Assembly (NCBI GenBank): GCA_027858745.1
Contig: JAQICB010000035.1
Location: forward strand, 1 to 33,554
Direction: 5' to 3'
Length of the DNA stretch: 33,554 nucleotides
DNA from: Bacteroidales bacterium
GTDB lineage: Bacteria; Bacteroidota; Bacteroidia; Bacteroidales; UBA1715
Shown in pieces: positions 17,245 through 27,496 of the stretch. The notes beneath the pieces were generated by a model, which saw only the letters and a list, made by a program, of their open reading frames with translations, searched no databases and was not told the DNA's origin. Position 1 is the first letter of the stretch. Every line of letters begins with the position of its first letter. The position numbers and the translations under genes are program-made.

Positions 17245-18273
17245 ATGACACACACACATACAAAAAAGCTATTCTTATTATTCTTGTTTAAGACTCTGTT
17301 TTATGCACAAATAGTTGCACAAGACATTCATTTTACCCAATATGATAGTCAGCCACTATCAATAAACCCTGCAGAAACGGGCTGGTACAAAGGAGATATT
17401 CGTGTTGCCGGAATTTACCGCACACAATGGAAAGCAATTGATAATAAAGAATATAGAACTGTTGGATTAAGTATTGAGAAGCAGTTTCACCATTATTTAA
17501 ACACCTATAATATTGGTATTCAACTTATAAATGACCAAACCGGATATGTTGATTTAAACGTCAATAAATTAAACATTTCGGGTGGTTACAGCACAAAACT
17601 TTCAGGACATGGGCTCAGTGCCGGTGTACAAATAAGTGGCATTCATAAATCAACAAAAATTCAGCAATATACATTTGACGAACAATTTGATTTAGGTGGA
17701 CAAGACGTATTCAATCCGGAATTGCCTATTTCGGAGATTGCAGGTGAGCCTATTTCATATATTGCTGTTAATGCGGGAGTAAAATGGAATTATCGAGTAA
17801 GCAAACGATTTATTCCCGAATTTGGTGCAGCACTCTATTATTTGAACACTCCCCAAGAATCCTTTTATGATATAGAGAATGAAGAAACAATAGTTCCACT
17901 TCAAAAAATCCTCCATGCAGGAGCGACTTTTTATGTGAGTCCACGTTTCTTCCTCAAACCATTAGCTTTATATATGAATCAGATAAAAGCCACAAACTTT
18001 TTAATTGGAGGCACTGCTCATTATTCAATTCAGGAACACATTACGGCATACGGAGGAATGATGTTTCGATACAGTTGGATAAGCGATTACGATGCATCAG
18101 CAATGAGAGTAGGAGCACAATACAAGAATTTTGACCTCGGCATTAGTTACGACATCAACATTTCAACACTTCAAACAGCAACAAACAATAGAGGAGCTTT
18201 TGAGATCTCATTAATTTACATCACACAAAGTCTTCAGAATAATTTCATTAAAATTCCATGCGAAAGACAATAA
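17245..18273 (+). CDS. PorP/SprF family type IX secretion outer-membrane protein
   Basis: About 342 residues from the ATG at 17245, beginning with a signal peptide (MTHTHTKKLFLLFLFKTLFYAQIVAQ). It is followed by 'DIHFTQYDSQPLSINPAETG' and 'AGIYRTQWKAI', the hallmark N-terminus of the PorP/SprF family. The rest is made of amphipathic strands typical of a 14-strand outer-membrane barrel. PorP/SprF-like proteins are needed to secrete or anchor type B-domain cargo, and the neighbour is just such a cargo. The longest frame starts at a TTG (17218) inside a -7 box and is rejected. The next gene starts 9 bases after the stop, so both are in one operon. Confidence 0.9.
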   Translation: MTHTHTKKLFLLFLFKTLFYAQIVAQDIHFTQYDSQPLSINPAETGWYKGDIRVAGIYRTQWKAIDNKEYRTVGLSIEKQFHHYLNTYNIGIQLINDQTGYVDLNVNKLNISGGYSTKLSGHGLSAGVQISGIHKSTKIQQYTFDEQFDLGGQDVFNPELPISEIAGEPISYIAVNAGVKWNYRVSKRFIPEFGAALYYLNTPQESFYDIENEETIVPLQKILHAGATFYVSPRFFLKPLALYMNQIKATNFLIGGTAHYSIQEHITAYGGMMFRYSWISDYDASAMRVGAQYKNFDLGISYDINISTLQTATNNRGAFEISLIYITQSLQNNFIKIPCERQ

Positions 18274-18281
18274 CCACAATT

Positions 18282-20402
18282 ATGAAACAACTTTTTTTTA
18301 CACTTTCAATTATCTTTGTGTATACTTTTTCGTATGCACAAACGCCGGATGCGGCATCCTTAACCGCATCTCAACTCAAAACAATCGGCATAAATTCCAT
18401 GAATATGGGAGACGTCTATTCTGCGATAGATTATTTTGAAGTATACTGTGAGAAAAAAACCGACGGAAAAATTATGTTTCTTCTCGCCGAATGCTACCGA
18501 GAAGCTCGAAATTATCCCTTAGCAAAAAAATGGTACGAACAAGCATATAAAGAGAACCCGAACAAAAATGTTCTTGCCCTCTACCATCATGCATGTATGC
18601 TCCAAACAGAACGCAAATATGAAGAAGCACGCTCAGAATTCACCAAATTTCGTAGAGCATACCGTGGAATAAAACGCAAACGCCACAGTACAGACTATAA
18701 CCGATTGGCACGAAATAAAATTAAAGCCTGCGAAACAGCAGAATATATAATCGACTCAGCAATAACCGTTAAAGTCGAACATCTTTCCGAAAGCATTAAT
18801 AAAGCATCCATAGAATTTGCTCCGCGATTTTATAATGACACCATACTTCTGTACGCATCACTTCGTTCGGACACTGCGGTATACAAAGTTGTAGAAGGCG
18901 AACAAGATAACGTGCCGAAACGACAATTTTATTTGGGTCAAGAAACAGAAGATAATTGGAAATATATCTGTCCATGGAACGAAGGTTCATTTAACGATGA
19001 AAGCAAAGAAACCGGAAATGGTGTTTTCACTCCCGACTATCAACAATTCTATTTCACTCGCTGTGCTCCAAATAGGCGAATGGAGTCTATTTGCAAAATA
19101 TATATGAGCACCCGAAAAGGAAAAAATTGGACCCTGCCCGAAGCATTACCCGAGATCATTAACAATCCGAAATACACAAGCACTCAACCGGCAGTTGGAT
19201 ATGATTCACGAAAAAATGAAGTAATGCTCTTTTTTGTAACCGACGGACCAGGTGGAAAAGGCAATTTAGATATTTGGTACACAACTTTTGACAAACGAAG
19301 AAAAACATGGAAAGATCCACGAAATTGCGGACCCAAAGTAAACAGTCCGGGCAATGAATTAACTCCATTTTATGACAACCGAACACGAACACTCTTTTTC
19401 AGCTCAAACGGACAAGAAGAAGGATTAGGAGAACTGGACATCTATCGTACAGTTGGAGAACGTTCAAGTTGGAACGATAAAGCAGAAAATATTGGATATC
19501 CGATAAACTCGGAATTTGATGATTTATATTATACCCTGCATAATAAAGGTAAAAAAGGATTTTTCACCTCAAATCGCCCGGGGAGCGTAACCGTTATGCA
19601 CGAAACATGTTGTGACGATATTTTTTCTTTTGAATATATTGATTATGTTGAACTTGCTGCACAAGGAAAAGTATATAAAATTACCAACGAACGATTAAAT
19701 TCTATTTTAAAAGGCAAACTTGACTTAACTGAAAAAGAAAATAGTGACACCACAAAAAATTATATTGAAGGAGCATTAGTTACCCTTTTTCTTCATAATG
19801 TTATTACTGATAATACATTATTTATTGCTCAAGACACAACTAATGAAAAAGGGGAATACTTTTTCTCCATTGACCCAAATAAAAACTATGTAATTGAATT
19901 TGAAAACCTGAAAGAGGCTCCTCGCAAAGTAAAGCTTTCAACACACGGGTATCTCCAATCAGACACAATAGAAATTGATGATGTCGGCATCGAGTATATT
20001 TCAAAAGAAGCAATTGTTTTGAAAAACATATATTACGAATTTGACGAACACAAATTGAGCAAAAGAGCAAAAGCAACCTTAGACACAACACTTGTAGCTT
20101 TGCTCAAAGAAGCCCCTGAGATTGTTATAGAATTAAGTAGTCATACCGACAGTAAGGGAAAGGACGATTACAATCAAAAACTTTCACAAAAACGTGCCGA
20201 AAGTGTTGTTGCATATCTCATTCAAAAAGGTATTGATAAGAAAAGATTACACCCCAAAGGCTATGGAGAAACAAAACCTATTGCCCCAAACAATAAGCCC
20301 GATGGGAGCGATAATCCGGAAGGAAGACAAAAAAACAGACGTACTGAATTTCGTGTAATTGGAACCTTACATCAATATTCTGAAATTATTTATGAAGAAT
20401 AA
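18282..20402 (+). CDS. PorE-like TPR / PD40 propeller / OmpA-domain protein, copy A
   Basis: About 706 residues from the ATG at 18282 (signal peptide MKQLFFTLSIIFVYTFSYAQ). An in-frame ATG at 18258 would add 8 residues and overlap the porP end. In order: TPR repeats (about 25-145), PD40 propeller blades (about 170-475: 'GGKGNLDIWYTT', 'TLFFSSNGQEEGLGELDIY'), a carboxypeptidase-regulatory-like domain (about 495-580), and an OmpA C-terminal domain (about 595-700). The OmpA part has HTDSKGKDDYNQKLSQKRAESV, split here by its helix, and ends in RRTEF; it keeps the peptidoglycan-binding Asp and Arg. PorE proteins of this layout anchor the T9SS PorKLMN/attachment machinery to peptidoglycan. It is in the operon after PorP, and a tandem paralogue follows. 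Confidence 0.88.
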   Translation: MKQLFFTLSIIFVYTFSYAQTPDAASLTASQLKTIGINSMNMGDVYSAIDYFEVYCEKKTDGKIMFLLAECYREARNYPLAKKWYEQAYKENPNKNVLALYHHACMLQTERKYEEARSEFTKFRRAYRGIKRKRHSTDYNRLARNKIKACETAEYIIDSAITVKVEHLSESINKASIEFAPRFYNDTILLYASLRSDTAVYKVVEGEQDNVPKRQFYLGQETEDNWKYICPWNEGSFNDESKETGNGVFTPDYQQFYFTRCAPNRRMESICKIYMSTRKGKNWTLPEALPEIINNPKYTSTQPAVGYDSRKNEVMLFFVTDGPGGKGNLDIWYTTFDKRRKTWKDPRNCGPKVNSPGNELTPFYDNRTRTLFFSSNGQEEGLGELDIYRTVGERSSWNDKAENIGYPINSEFDDLYYTLHNKGKKGFFTSNRPGSVTVMHETCCDDIFSFEYIDYVELAAQGKVYKITNERLNSILKGKLDLTEKENSDTTKNYIEGALVTLFLHNVITDNTLFIAQDTTNEKGEYFFSIDPNKNYVIEFENLKEAPRKVKLSTHGYLQSDTIEIDDVGIEYISKEAIVLKNIYYEFDEHKLSKRAKATLDTTLVALLKEAPEIVIELSSHTDSKGKDDYNQKLSQKRAESVVAYLIQKGIDKKRLHPKGYGETKPIAPNNKPDGSDNPEGRQKNRRTEFRVIGTLHQYSEIIYEE

Positions 20403-20410
20403 GACACAAA

Positions 20411-20442
20411 GTTGAATAAATTGGAAACTCTTACTATATTTG
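20411..20442 (+). promoter_or_regulatory. Promoter for PorE-like copy B
   Basis: GTTG (20411-20414), a 20-base spacer and TATATTTG (20435-20442, exact -7 match). The predicted start near 20447 gives a leader of about 56 bases. It would let copy B be expressed apart from porP and copy A. Confidence 0.55.
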
Positions 20443-20502
20443 TTTCGTATATTTTCAGTCAACAGGCGTTATTATATTAAACTTTAATTTTTACATTATA
20501 TT

Positions 20503-22641
20503 ATGGCACGGACAATACTAACAATACTTATAATTACCTTAACCACAACGTGTTTGTTTGCACAAGAGCCACAAGAAGACCTATCTCTTTTAAGCAATGG
20601 GAAACTCAAAAGAGAAGGTAAAAAAGCAATGTACAATCAAGACTTTCATACAGCAATTCGCTATTTTGAAGAGTTTAGCAGGCACAAAGAAGATGACAAT
20701 ATCATGTTTTTGCTTGCCGAAAATTATCGATATGTACGAAATTATCCTTTTGCTCAGTATTGGTATGACCGAGCGTACAAAACAAATCCGGAAGAAAATC
20801 CCAAAGCATTATTCTATTATGCACATATGCAATTGGTAAACAAACAGTATGAAGAAGCTGCCAAATATTTCGGTGAATTTTCAAAAGTATATCGAGATTA
20901 TCCTGATTCACGAGAATTACGAAGAATTGCAAAAAACTATGTTGGTTTTTGTGAAGTTGCCCTTGACAGTATAAACAATCCGGTAAAAGTTCGAGTAAAT
21001 CAATTCAACTCAACTATTAATTCAGGTGCAAACGAACTATCTCCATTATTCTTAACATCTCAATCATTTATTTACGGTTCAATGCCAATAGACACACTTG
21101 CAAAAGACCCGAAAAACGACACGATACCGACCCCTTCTTTTTATGCAGCATCTCAATCCGGTGCGACATGGCAAGGGCTTGGAGAGTACGCTTTACAAGA
21201 AGCTGACGACCCCTTACAAGAAGCTCAAAACGGAGCATTTTCTCCGGATTTTCAACGATTTTATTTTATAAAATGCGAAAAGGAAAAATCATTTCTTGGC
21301 TTGTTTGGTACAACAGAATCATGTAAATTATATCAAAGCAAAAAAGTATATGGTGTATGGCAAAAAGCTGAACCGTTACCAGAAATGATTAATATGAAAG
21401 GTGCAAATATTTATTCTGTTACCATAGGTACCGAATCACGAAGAAATGACGAGGTTGTCTATTTTGTAAGTGACAGACCTGACCCTCGAGCACGTGGCGG
21501 TCTTGACATTTGGTACACTATATATCAATCTAAAAAAGAAGAATGGAGAGAACCGAAAAATGGTGGAAACAGAATAAACTCTCCCGGAGACGAACGAACA
21601 CCATACTACGATGAAAAAAGTAGAACACTGTATTACAGTTCAAACGGTCATGGTGGTTTTGGTAACTTAGATATTTATTCTTCTATTGGTGAATTGGGCA
21701 AATGGACTCCTGCCGAAAATATGGGATACCCAATAAGCGGCCCCTATGATGATTATCATTTCAGCTTATCAAATGACGCAAAACAAGGTGTCTTTGCATC
21801 AAACAGAGCTGGTAGCACATCTCCGCTTCATGCATCGTGTTGCGACGACCTGTATGCAATTGACTTTGAAAATATTATTGAAATACCAATAACCGGGCGT
21901 GTGTTTGAAATTGAAGATGATGAATTGCAACGATTATTAAAAGAAGGTTTTAAAGGAGATAATCTCCAACCTGAGGAAGACTCAATTGATGTACATTTTA
22001 TTGAAGGAAGTACCGTTTCATTATTTGTGGGGAATACAAACGAAAAAGTATTTATTGCAAGTACCGAAACAAATGATGAAGGTCAATATTCTTTCAACGT
22101 AATGCCTGACAAAAATTATGTATTACAATTTGAACACGTTAAAACCGGTTCTGCAATGATTCCATTTTCTACTAACGGCATCACCGAACCCGATACATTA
22201 AAAATGGATGATTATGGTATTAACTATATAACGAAAGACCCTCTCATAATTAAAAATATTTACTATGATTATGGTAAGTATAAATTGACAAAAGAACATA
22301 AAAATACTATTGATGCAGCAATCTTGAAGTTATTGAAAGAGGCTCCCGAAATTGTAGTGGAAATCAGTAGCCACACCGATAGTCATGGTAGTGCGGACTT
22401 TAATTATAAATTATCTCAAAAAAGAGCTGATGAAATTGTTGAATATTTAGTTGACCAAGGCATCGATAAAAAAAGACTTCAAGCGAAGGGTTTTGGCTTT
22501 GATAAACCAATTGCGCCTAATACCAACCCCGATGGGTCTGATAATCCTGAAGGTCGCCAACTTAACAGACGTACAGAATTTAGAGTTGTGGGTGCTATGG
22601 AAAACATCATAGATTACTCCGACGAGGCATATGAAGAATAA
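20503..22641 (+). CDS. PorE-like TPR / PD40 propeller / OmpA-domain protein, copy B
   Basis: The 712-residue protein has the same domain order as copy A and is clearly paralogous along the whole length: signal peptide (1-20, ends CLFAQ), TPR (about 35-150), PD40 blades ('DEVVYFVSDRPDPRARGG', 'TLYYSSNGHGGFGNLDIY'), a regulatory-like beta domain ('FIEGSTVSLFV...DEGQYSFNV') and an OmpA domain with 'SSHTDSHGSADFNYKLSQKRAD' and final NRRTEFRV. Differences are spread evenly rather than forming blocks, so the duplication is old. It has its own promoter-like boxes and ends at a strong terminator. It probably shares the anchoring role of copy A, maybe for a different cargo. Confidence 0.88.
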   Translation: MARTILTILIITLTTTCLFAQEPQEDLSLLSNGKLKREGKKAMYNQDFHTAIRYFEEFSRHKEDDNIMFLLAENYRYVRNYPFAQYWYDRAYKTNPEENPKALFYYAHMQLVNKQYEEAAKYFGEFSKVYRDYPDSRELRRIAKNYVGFCEVALDSINNPVKVRVNQFNSTINSGANELSPLFLTSQSFIYGSMPIDTLAKDPKNDTIPTPSFYAASQSGATWQGLGEYALQEADDPLQEAQNGAFSPDFQRFYFIKCEKEKSFLGLFGTTESCKLYQSKKVYGVWQKAEPLPEMINMKGANIYSVTIGTESRRNDEVVYFVSDRPDPRARGGLDIWYTIYQSKKEEWREPKNGGNRINSPGDERTPYYDEKSRTLYYSSNGHGGFGNLDIYSSIGELGKWTPAENMGYPISGPYDDYHFSLSNDAKQGVFASNRAGSTSPLHASCCDDLYAIDFENIIEIPITGRVFEIEDDELQRLLKEGFKGDNLQPEEDSIDVHFIEGSTVSLFVGNTNEKVFIASTETNDEGQYSFNVMPDKNYVLQFEHVKTGSAMIPFSTNGITEPDTLKMDDYGINYITKDPLIIKNIYYDYGKYKLTKEHKNTIDAAILKLLKEAPEIVVEISSHTDSHGSADFNYKLSQKRADEIVEYLVDQGIDKKRLQAKGFGFDKPIAPNTNPDGSDNPEGRQLNRRTEFRVVGAMENIIDYSDEAYEE

Positions 22642-22666
22642 TGTTTAACATAAACAACTGATTATT

Positions 22667-22699
22667 AAAGCTCTCGATTTTATCGAGAGCTTTTTTTTT
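22667..22699 (+). terminator. Rho-independent terminator after PorE-like copy B
   Basis: A perfect 12-base stem (AAAGCTCTCGAT, 22667-22678, with ATCGAGAGCTTT, 22682-22693), a TTT loop and nine T's at 22691-22699. It ends the PorP-PorE-PorE transcript. Confidence 0.92.
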
Positions 22700-22780
22700 G
22701 TTTTTATTTTATTTTTATTGCAATTAGATTTTTTTTTATATACTTTTACTCCTACTAAAACTATAGGATTAAAATAATAG

Positions 22781-24085
<1,305 letters not shown>

Positions 24086-24107
24086 TCAATTTTTTTTTGA
24101 ACGGACA

Positions 24108-25550
24108 TTATTGTATGTTCATATCAAAAATTTCATATCGATTAAATTTTGTCCAATACAAACGGGCTAAATCTTCAATATAATTCCAATATGCAGGAGT
24201 TAGATTACCATATAATCTAACTCCTTTTTTTATATCAGATTTCATTTGCATCGCTACATCCTCTTTTACGGTAAACTCAACAGTGAATCCATTGCAGCGT
24301 GACAAAATTGTAGGAATGTTATATACCGTATCAGAAATATCAATTAAACCTTGACCAATAGTTGCTCCGGTACTAATTTGAACGCCATCATTAAAACAAC
24401 TTAAAGGAGGGCGGGTACCGGCATACGAAACTATCTCAATATTATTTGCCCCCACATTAAAAAACTCACACGCACGTACACCTATTTTTGCTCCAATAAT
24501 CGAATAAATACCTATATGTCCATGAATTTCATTCGTTAAAACCATAGCTTTCCATTCATTAAGCCCAAATGCAGCAATTGTAGAATCAAGAATACGCGCA
24601 TATTGTGGGACATACAAATCCTTATTTGTCGGAAATTCAGCAAATAATTGAGATTCGGGATTCTCTCCGGATTCATATATCGAAAACAAAGTATTATGCA
24701 CTAAATCAATCGGCAAAGACGACAGAAGAGACACATTTGCAAGATTTTTTTGCACCATCTCGACCTCAAATAAAATAGGATTTGTGACATACAAAGGAAT
24801 TAAATCATCCCATAAAAACAACTTGTGTTTTTTCATTCTATCTTGAACAAGTGAAGAAGAACAGGATGAATATATTTGAGCACTATACCGCGAACGTGCA
24901 TGCTGAAAATTAGAAATATATGCGGGTGTACAGATTGCATCATCACGCGTGAGCGAAACTATATGGATAGGAACATCAAAGCTTTGAATACGTGTATACG
25001 CAGCCGTGTCGAGCTCATAATTATACCCGCTCTTCAAACGCTTCTCGTTGTACCACACAATTTTTTCAATACGACTTGCATATTCGGGCTTACGAACCAG
25101 CAACTCGGCATATGTAGAAAGTGAACCGAAAGCAAGGAGCGTTATATTCTGAGAACAATGAGAAAAAGCCTGTTCGATAACCTCTTGTGAAGAACGAGGC
25201 TGAATTAAAACCCGAGTAGACATTCCCCATTGTAAAGATTGTGAAAATTGACGCCATACAGGTGCAGATATATCTTTCCTCGAAGAATACCCAACAGGTA
25301 TACCTTCATGATGCAAATCACTCAACAGTGAATTCACTTTTTGAGCTCCCTCTTGTGCAGGTAATGAGCCATTCGATGTCGTTATAGCCAAAACACGCAT
25401 ATCATAACTTGCCAAACAGAGAGTAATAGCACGAAAATCATCAATTGCACAATCGCTATCAATAATAACATGATAGCTCGATTTTCCGGCATGAGAAAAA
25501 ACAACATAAGGAATTAAAAGACAAATAAGTATACTGCGTATTTTTTTCAT
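24108..25550 (-). CDS. Exported nucleoside hydrolase-like / FmdE-like fusion protein
   Basis: The 480-residue protein has a signal peptide (about 1-21). The N-terminal half (about 25-290) is nucleoside-hydrolase-like: the Ca-binding DSDCAIDD motif (31-38) and 'NITLLAFGSLSTYAELLVRKPE' (split 135-156) match the IU-nucleoside hydrolase fold. At the family's usual catalytic HDP position it has WDDL (247-250), so the key His seems missing. The C-terminal half (about 315-475) resembles the FmdE family (formylmethanofuran dehydrogenase subunit E-like): 'EIHGHIGIYSIIGAKIGVRA' (341-360) and 'CFNDGVQISTGATIGQG' (385-401). The Cys residues found in the FHGHxCPG and TGCT motifs are Gly and Ala here. It lies 34 bases after a TonB receptor gene, in its operon. 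The function is unknown; a periplasmic ligand-processing role is inference. Confidence 0.75.
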   Translation of the reverse strand: MKKIRSILICLLIPYVVFSHAGKSSYHVIIDSDCAIDDFRAITLCLASYDMRVLAITTSNGSLPAQEGAQKVNSLLSDLHHEGIPVGYSSRKDISAPVWRQFSQSLQWGMSTRVLIQPRSSQEVIEQAFSHCSQNITLLAFGSLSTYAELLVRKPEYASRIEKIVWYNEKRLKSGYNYELDTAAYTRIQSFDVPIHIVSLTRDDAICTPAYISNFQHARSRYSAQIYSSCSSSLVQDRMKKHKLFLWDDLIPLYVTNPILFEVEMVQKNLANVSLLSSLPIDLVHNTLFSIYESGENPESQLFAEFPTNKDLYVPQYARILDSTIAAFGLNEWKAMVLTNEIHGHIGIYSIIGAKIGVRACEFFNVGANNIEIVSYAGTRPPLSCFNDGVQISTGATIGQGLIDISDTVYNIPTILSRCNGFTVEFTVKEDVAMQMKSDIKKGVRLYGNLTPAYWNYIEDLARLYWTKFNRYEIFDMNIQ

Positions 25551-25584
25551 GTGATTATTGTATTATGGATGATTTCTGAAACAA

Positions 25585-27393
25585 TTAAAACCTGCACGAC
25601 ACTCCATACTGTAAGGTTAATCCCGGCATAGGATAACCATAATTAATTTCATATTTTTGATTCAATATATTATTAACTGCAAAAAATATCTGAGACCATT
25701 TTGTGGATTCAATAGATATTTTTGCATGGAGTCGTGTATAATCTTCCGTTATAAGTGGATCGAGCGATGTGTATAAACCTTGAACTTGTTGCAAAGAAGT
25801 ATATATCGAAAAAATATCATACGAATATTCGATACCAATATTAAACTGATGTTTGGGAGCAGCGAGAATAGGCGATTTTGTATGTAAATAGGCATAATTA
25901 GAATAAAGATTCAAATTATCATGTACTATATATTTCAAAATTGTTTCTACGCCTGTATTATTAAAAGTTCCAACATTTTCACGTTTCATTTGAGGGTATT
26001 GTCCAACAACCTGAATAAGATTTTCACCCTGTGAGATAAAACCAACGCACTCAAAACGCATACGATTCTCGAAAAGATACTGTGTATATGCAATTTCGTA
26101 ATTCTTCATTTCCTCTGCAACAAGTTGTTCATTCGGAGCAAATAAATATAACTCCATAATTGTAGGATTTCTAAATCCCTTCGAAAAAGAAGTTTTAAAA
26201 CTTGTTTGATTATTATAGGCATATGTAGCACCAACAAAGGGAATTAATTGCTCTCCATGTAAGGAATTATGTTCGAGTCTCAGTCCCGCCGAAACGGTGT
26301 ACTTATCAAAAAGCTGTTGTTGAATATGCATATACCCCGCAAATTCATTTAACAAAATCAGCGAATCAGAAGCCATACCGGCATTACCAATTCCACCAAT
26401 ATTTTTATAATCGATACCGCACACGAGAGTATTTCCGGCAAAAGGTTTAAATACCTGATGAAACATAAGACCTCTATTATAATCAGTAGATTCCCATCCG
26501 TCCGAAAGTTTATGTATGCCATTATTATCAAAAAGTATTAACCGACCTTCTGTTTGAGCAAATGTATGGTTGAGCGTAACCGAGGTTTTTACTCGGTACA
26601 CATCAATATTAAACGGGCTGGGATCGAAAACCGGTCCGTTATCATGAGCCTCATACGAAGCAATACTATGACTCGCCGAAAAAGACAGATTATCAGTAAA
26701 GGTATACCCGAGTTTCATATATCCATTCGAGAGTGAAAAATCGGTATTTTTTCTATGTCCATCAGATTGAGCATGATTCACCGAAAAAAATGCATTCAAT
26801 TTATCCTTTTTATATCCAAGAGTTGCAAAATATTTTTGAGTATTAAAACACGCATATGAAGTTCCGAATCGGATTTGTGAGCCGTTATCGACCTGCTCTT
26901 TCGTTACAATATTAATAAGACCTCCCATTGCATTAGAACCATATAAAACAGAAGCAGGACCTCGAATCACCTCAACACGAGCAGCATCGGTAGAAGAATA
27001 TGCGTCAGGTAAAGGATGACCAAAAATCCCTTGATATTGTGGATGACCGTCGATTAACACAAGTACAGACGTATTAGGACTACCTCCTACTCCACGAATA
27101 GAAATTGATCCGGCAGCACCGGTAGAAACACCAAAACCCACCATTCCTCGCTCGGTCACAAATACACCGGGAGTAAAAGACTGAATAACAGGTAAAATAT
27201 TACTATGTCCATGCAATTGAATAGCTTTTTGGGGTACCAAAGAAATAGTCATTGGCACAATTGACCGCACTTGTTCTGATTTAGAAGCAGCAACAACAAT
27301 TTCGTCTAAATTGACTGTATCTTTCCAAGTGCTTTCTTGAGAAAAACTGATATTCCATAAAAAAAATAAAATAAAGTAAAAATATTTTTTCAT
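25585..27393 (-). CDS. TonB-dependent outer-membrane receptor
   Basis: The 602-residue receptor has a signal peptide (about 1-18), a TonB-box-like 'DTVNLDEIVVAAS' segment, a plug domain (about 30-165: 'SIRGVGGSPNTSVLVLIDG', 'RVEVIRGPASVLYGSNAMGG') and a beta-barrel ending in Phe (LQYGVSCRF). There is no N-terminal carboxypeptidase-like or STN domain, and no SusD partner, so it belongs to the vitamin/siderophore-like group rather than the glycan-uptake (SusC) group. It is the first gene of an operon with the nucleoside-hydrolase/FmdE-like protein, which suggests the ligand of one is the substrate of the other. A weak -7 box (TACAATTG, 27412-27419) precedes it. The ligand is unknown. Confidence 0.93.
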   Translation of the reverse strand: MKKYFYFILFFLWNISFSQESTWKDTVNLDEIVVAASKSEQVRSIVPMTISLVPQKAIQLHGHSNILPVIQSFTPGVFVTERGMVGFGVSTGAAGSISIRGVGGSPNTSVLVLIDGHPQYQGIFGHPLPDAYSSTDAARVEVIRGPASVLYGSNAMGGLINIVTKEQVDNGSQIRFGTSYACFNTQKYFATLGYKKDKLNAFFSVNHAQSDGHRKNTDFSLSNGYMKLGYTFTDNLSFSASHSIASYEAHDNGPVFDPSPFNIDVYRVKTSVTLNHTFAQTEGRLILFDNNGIHKLSDGWESTDYNRGLMFHQVFKPFAGNTLVCGIDYKNIGGIGNAGMASDSLILLNEFAGYMHIQQQLFDKYTVSAGLRLEHNSLHGEQLIPFVGATYAYNNQTSFKTSFSKGFRNPTIMELYLFAPNEQLVAEEMKNYEIAYTQYLFENRMRFECVGFISQGENLIQVVGQYPQMKRENVGTFNNTGVETILKYIVHDNLNLYSNYAYLHTKSPILAAPKHQFNIGIEYSYDIFSIYTSLQQVQGLYTSLDPLITEDYTRLHAKISIESTKWSQIFFAVNNILNQKYEINYGYPMPGLTLQYGVSCRF

Positions 27394-27435
27394 ACGTTAT
27401 CATTTTTACGACAATTGTAAGAGAAATAATATCAT

Positions 27436-27470
27436 AAAAAAAGGTGCATTCAAATTCTGAATGCACCTTT
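27436..27470 (-). terminator. Rho-independent terminator after the giant repeat protein
   Basis: On the minus strand, a perfect 13-base stem (27458-27470 with 27440-27452, arms AAAGGTGCATTCA/TGAATGCACCTTT), a 5-base loop and a run of seven T's (27436-27442) lie 27 bases after the stop codon at 27497. Confidence 0.9.
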
Positions 27471-27496
27471 AATATAATAATCAATCAACTAATTCA

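Noticed and set aside
17145-17255. N-terminal extension of the PKD adhesin (37 extra codons)
   Set aside because: The extension is an AT-rich translation through the divergent promoter region; a normal signal peptide begins at the ATG at 17144.
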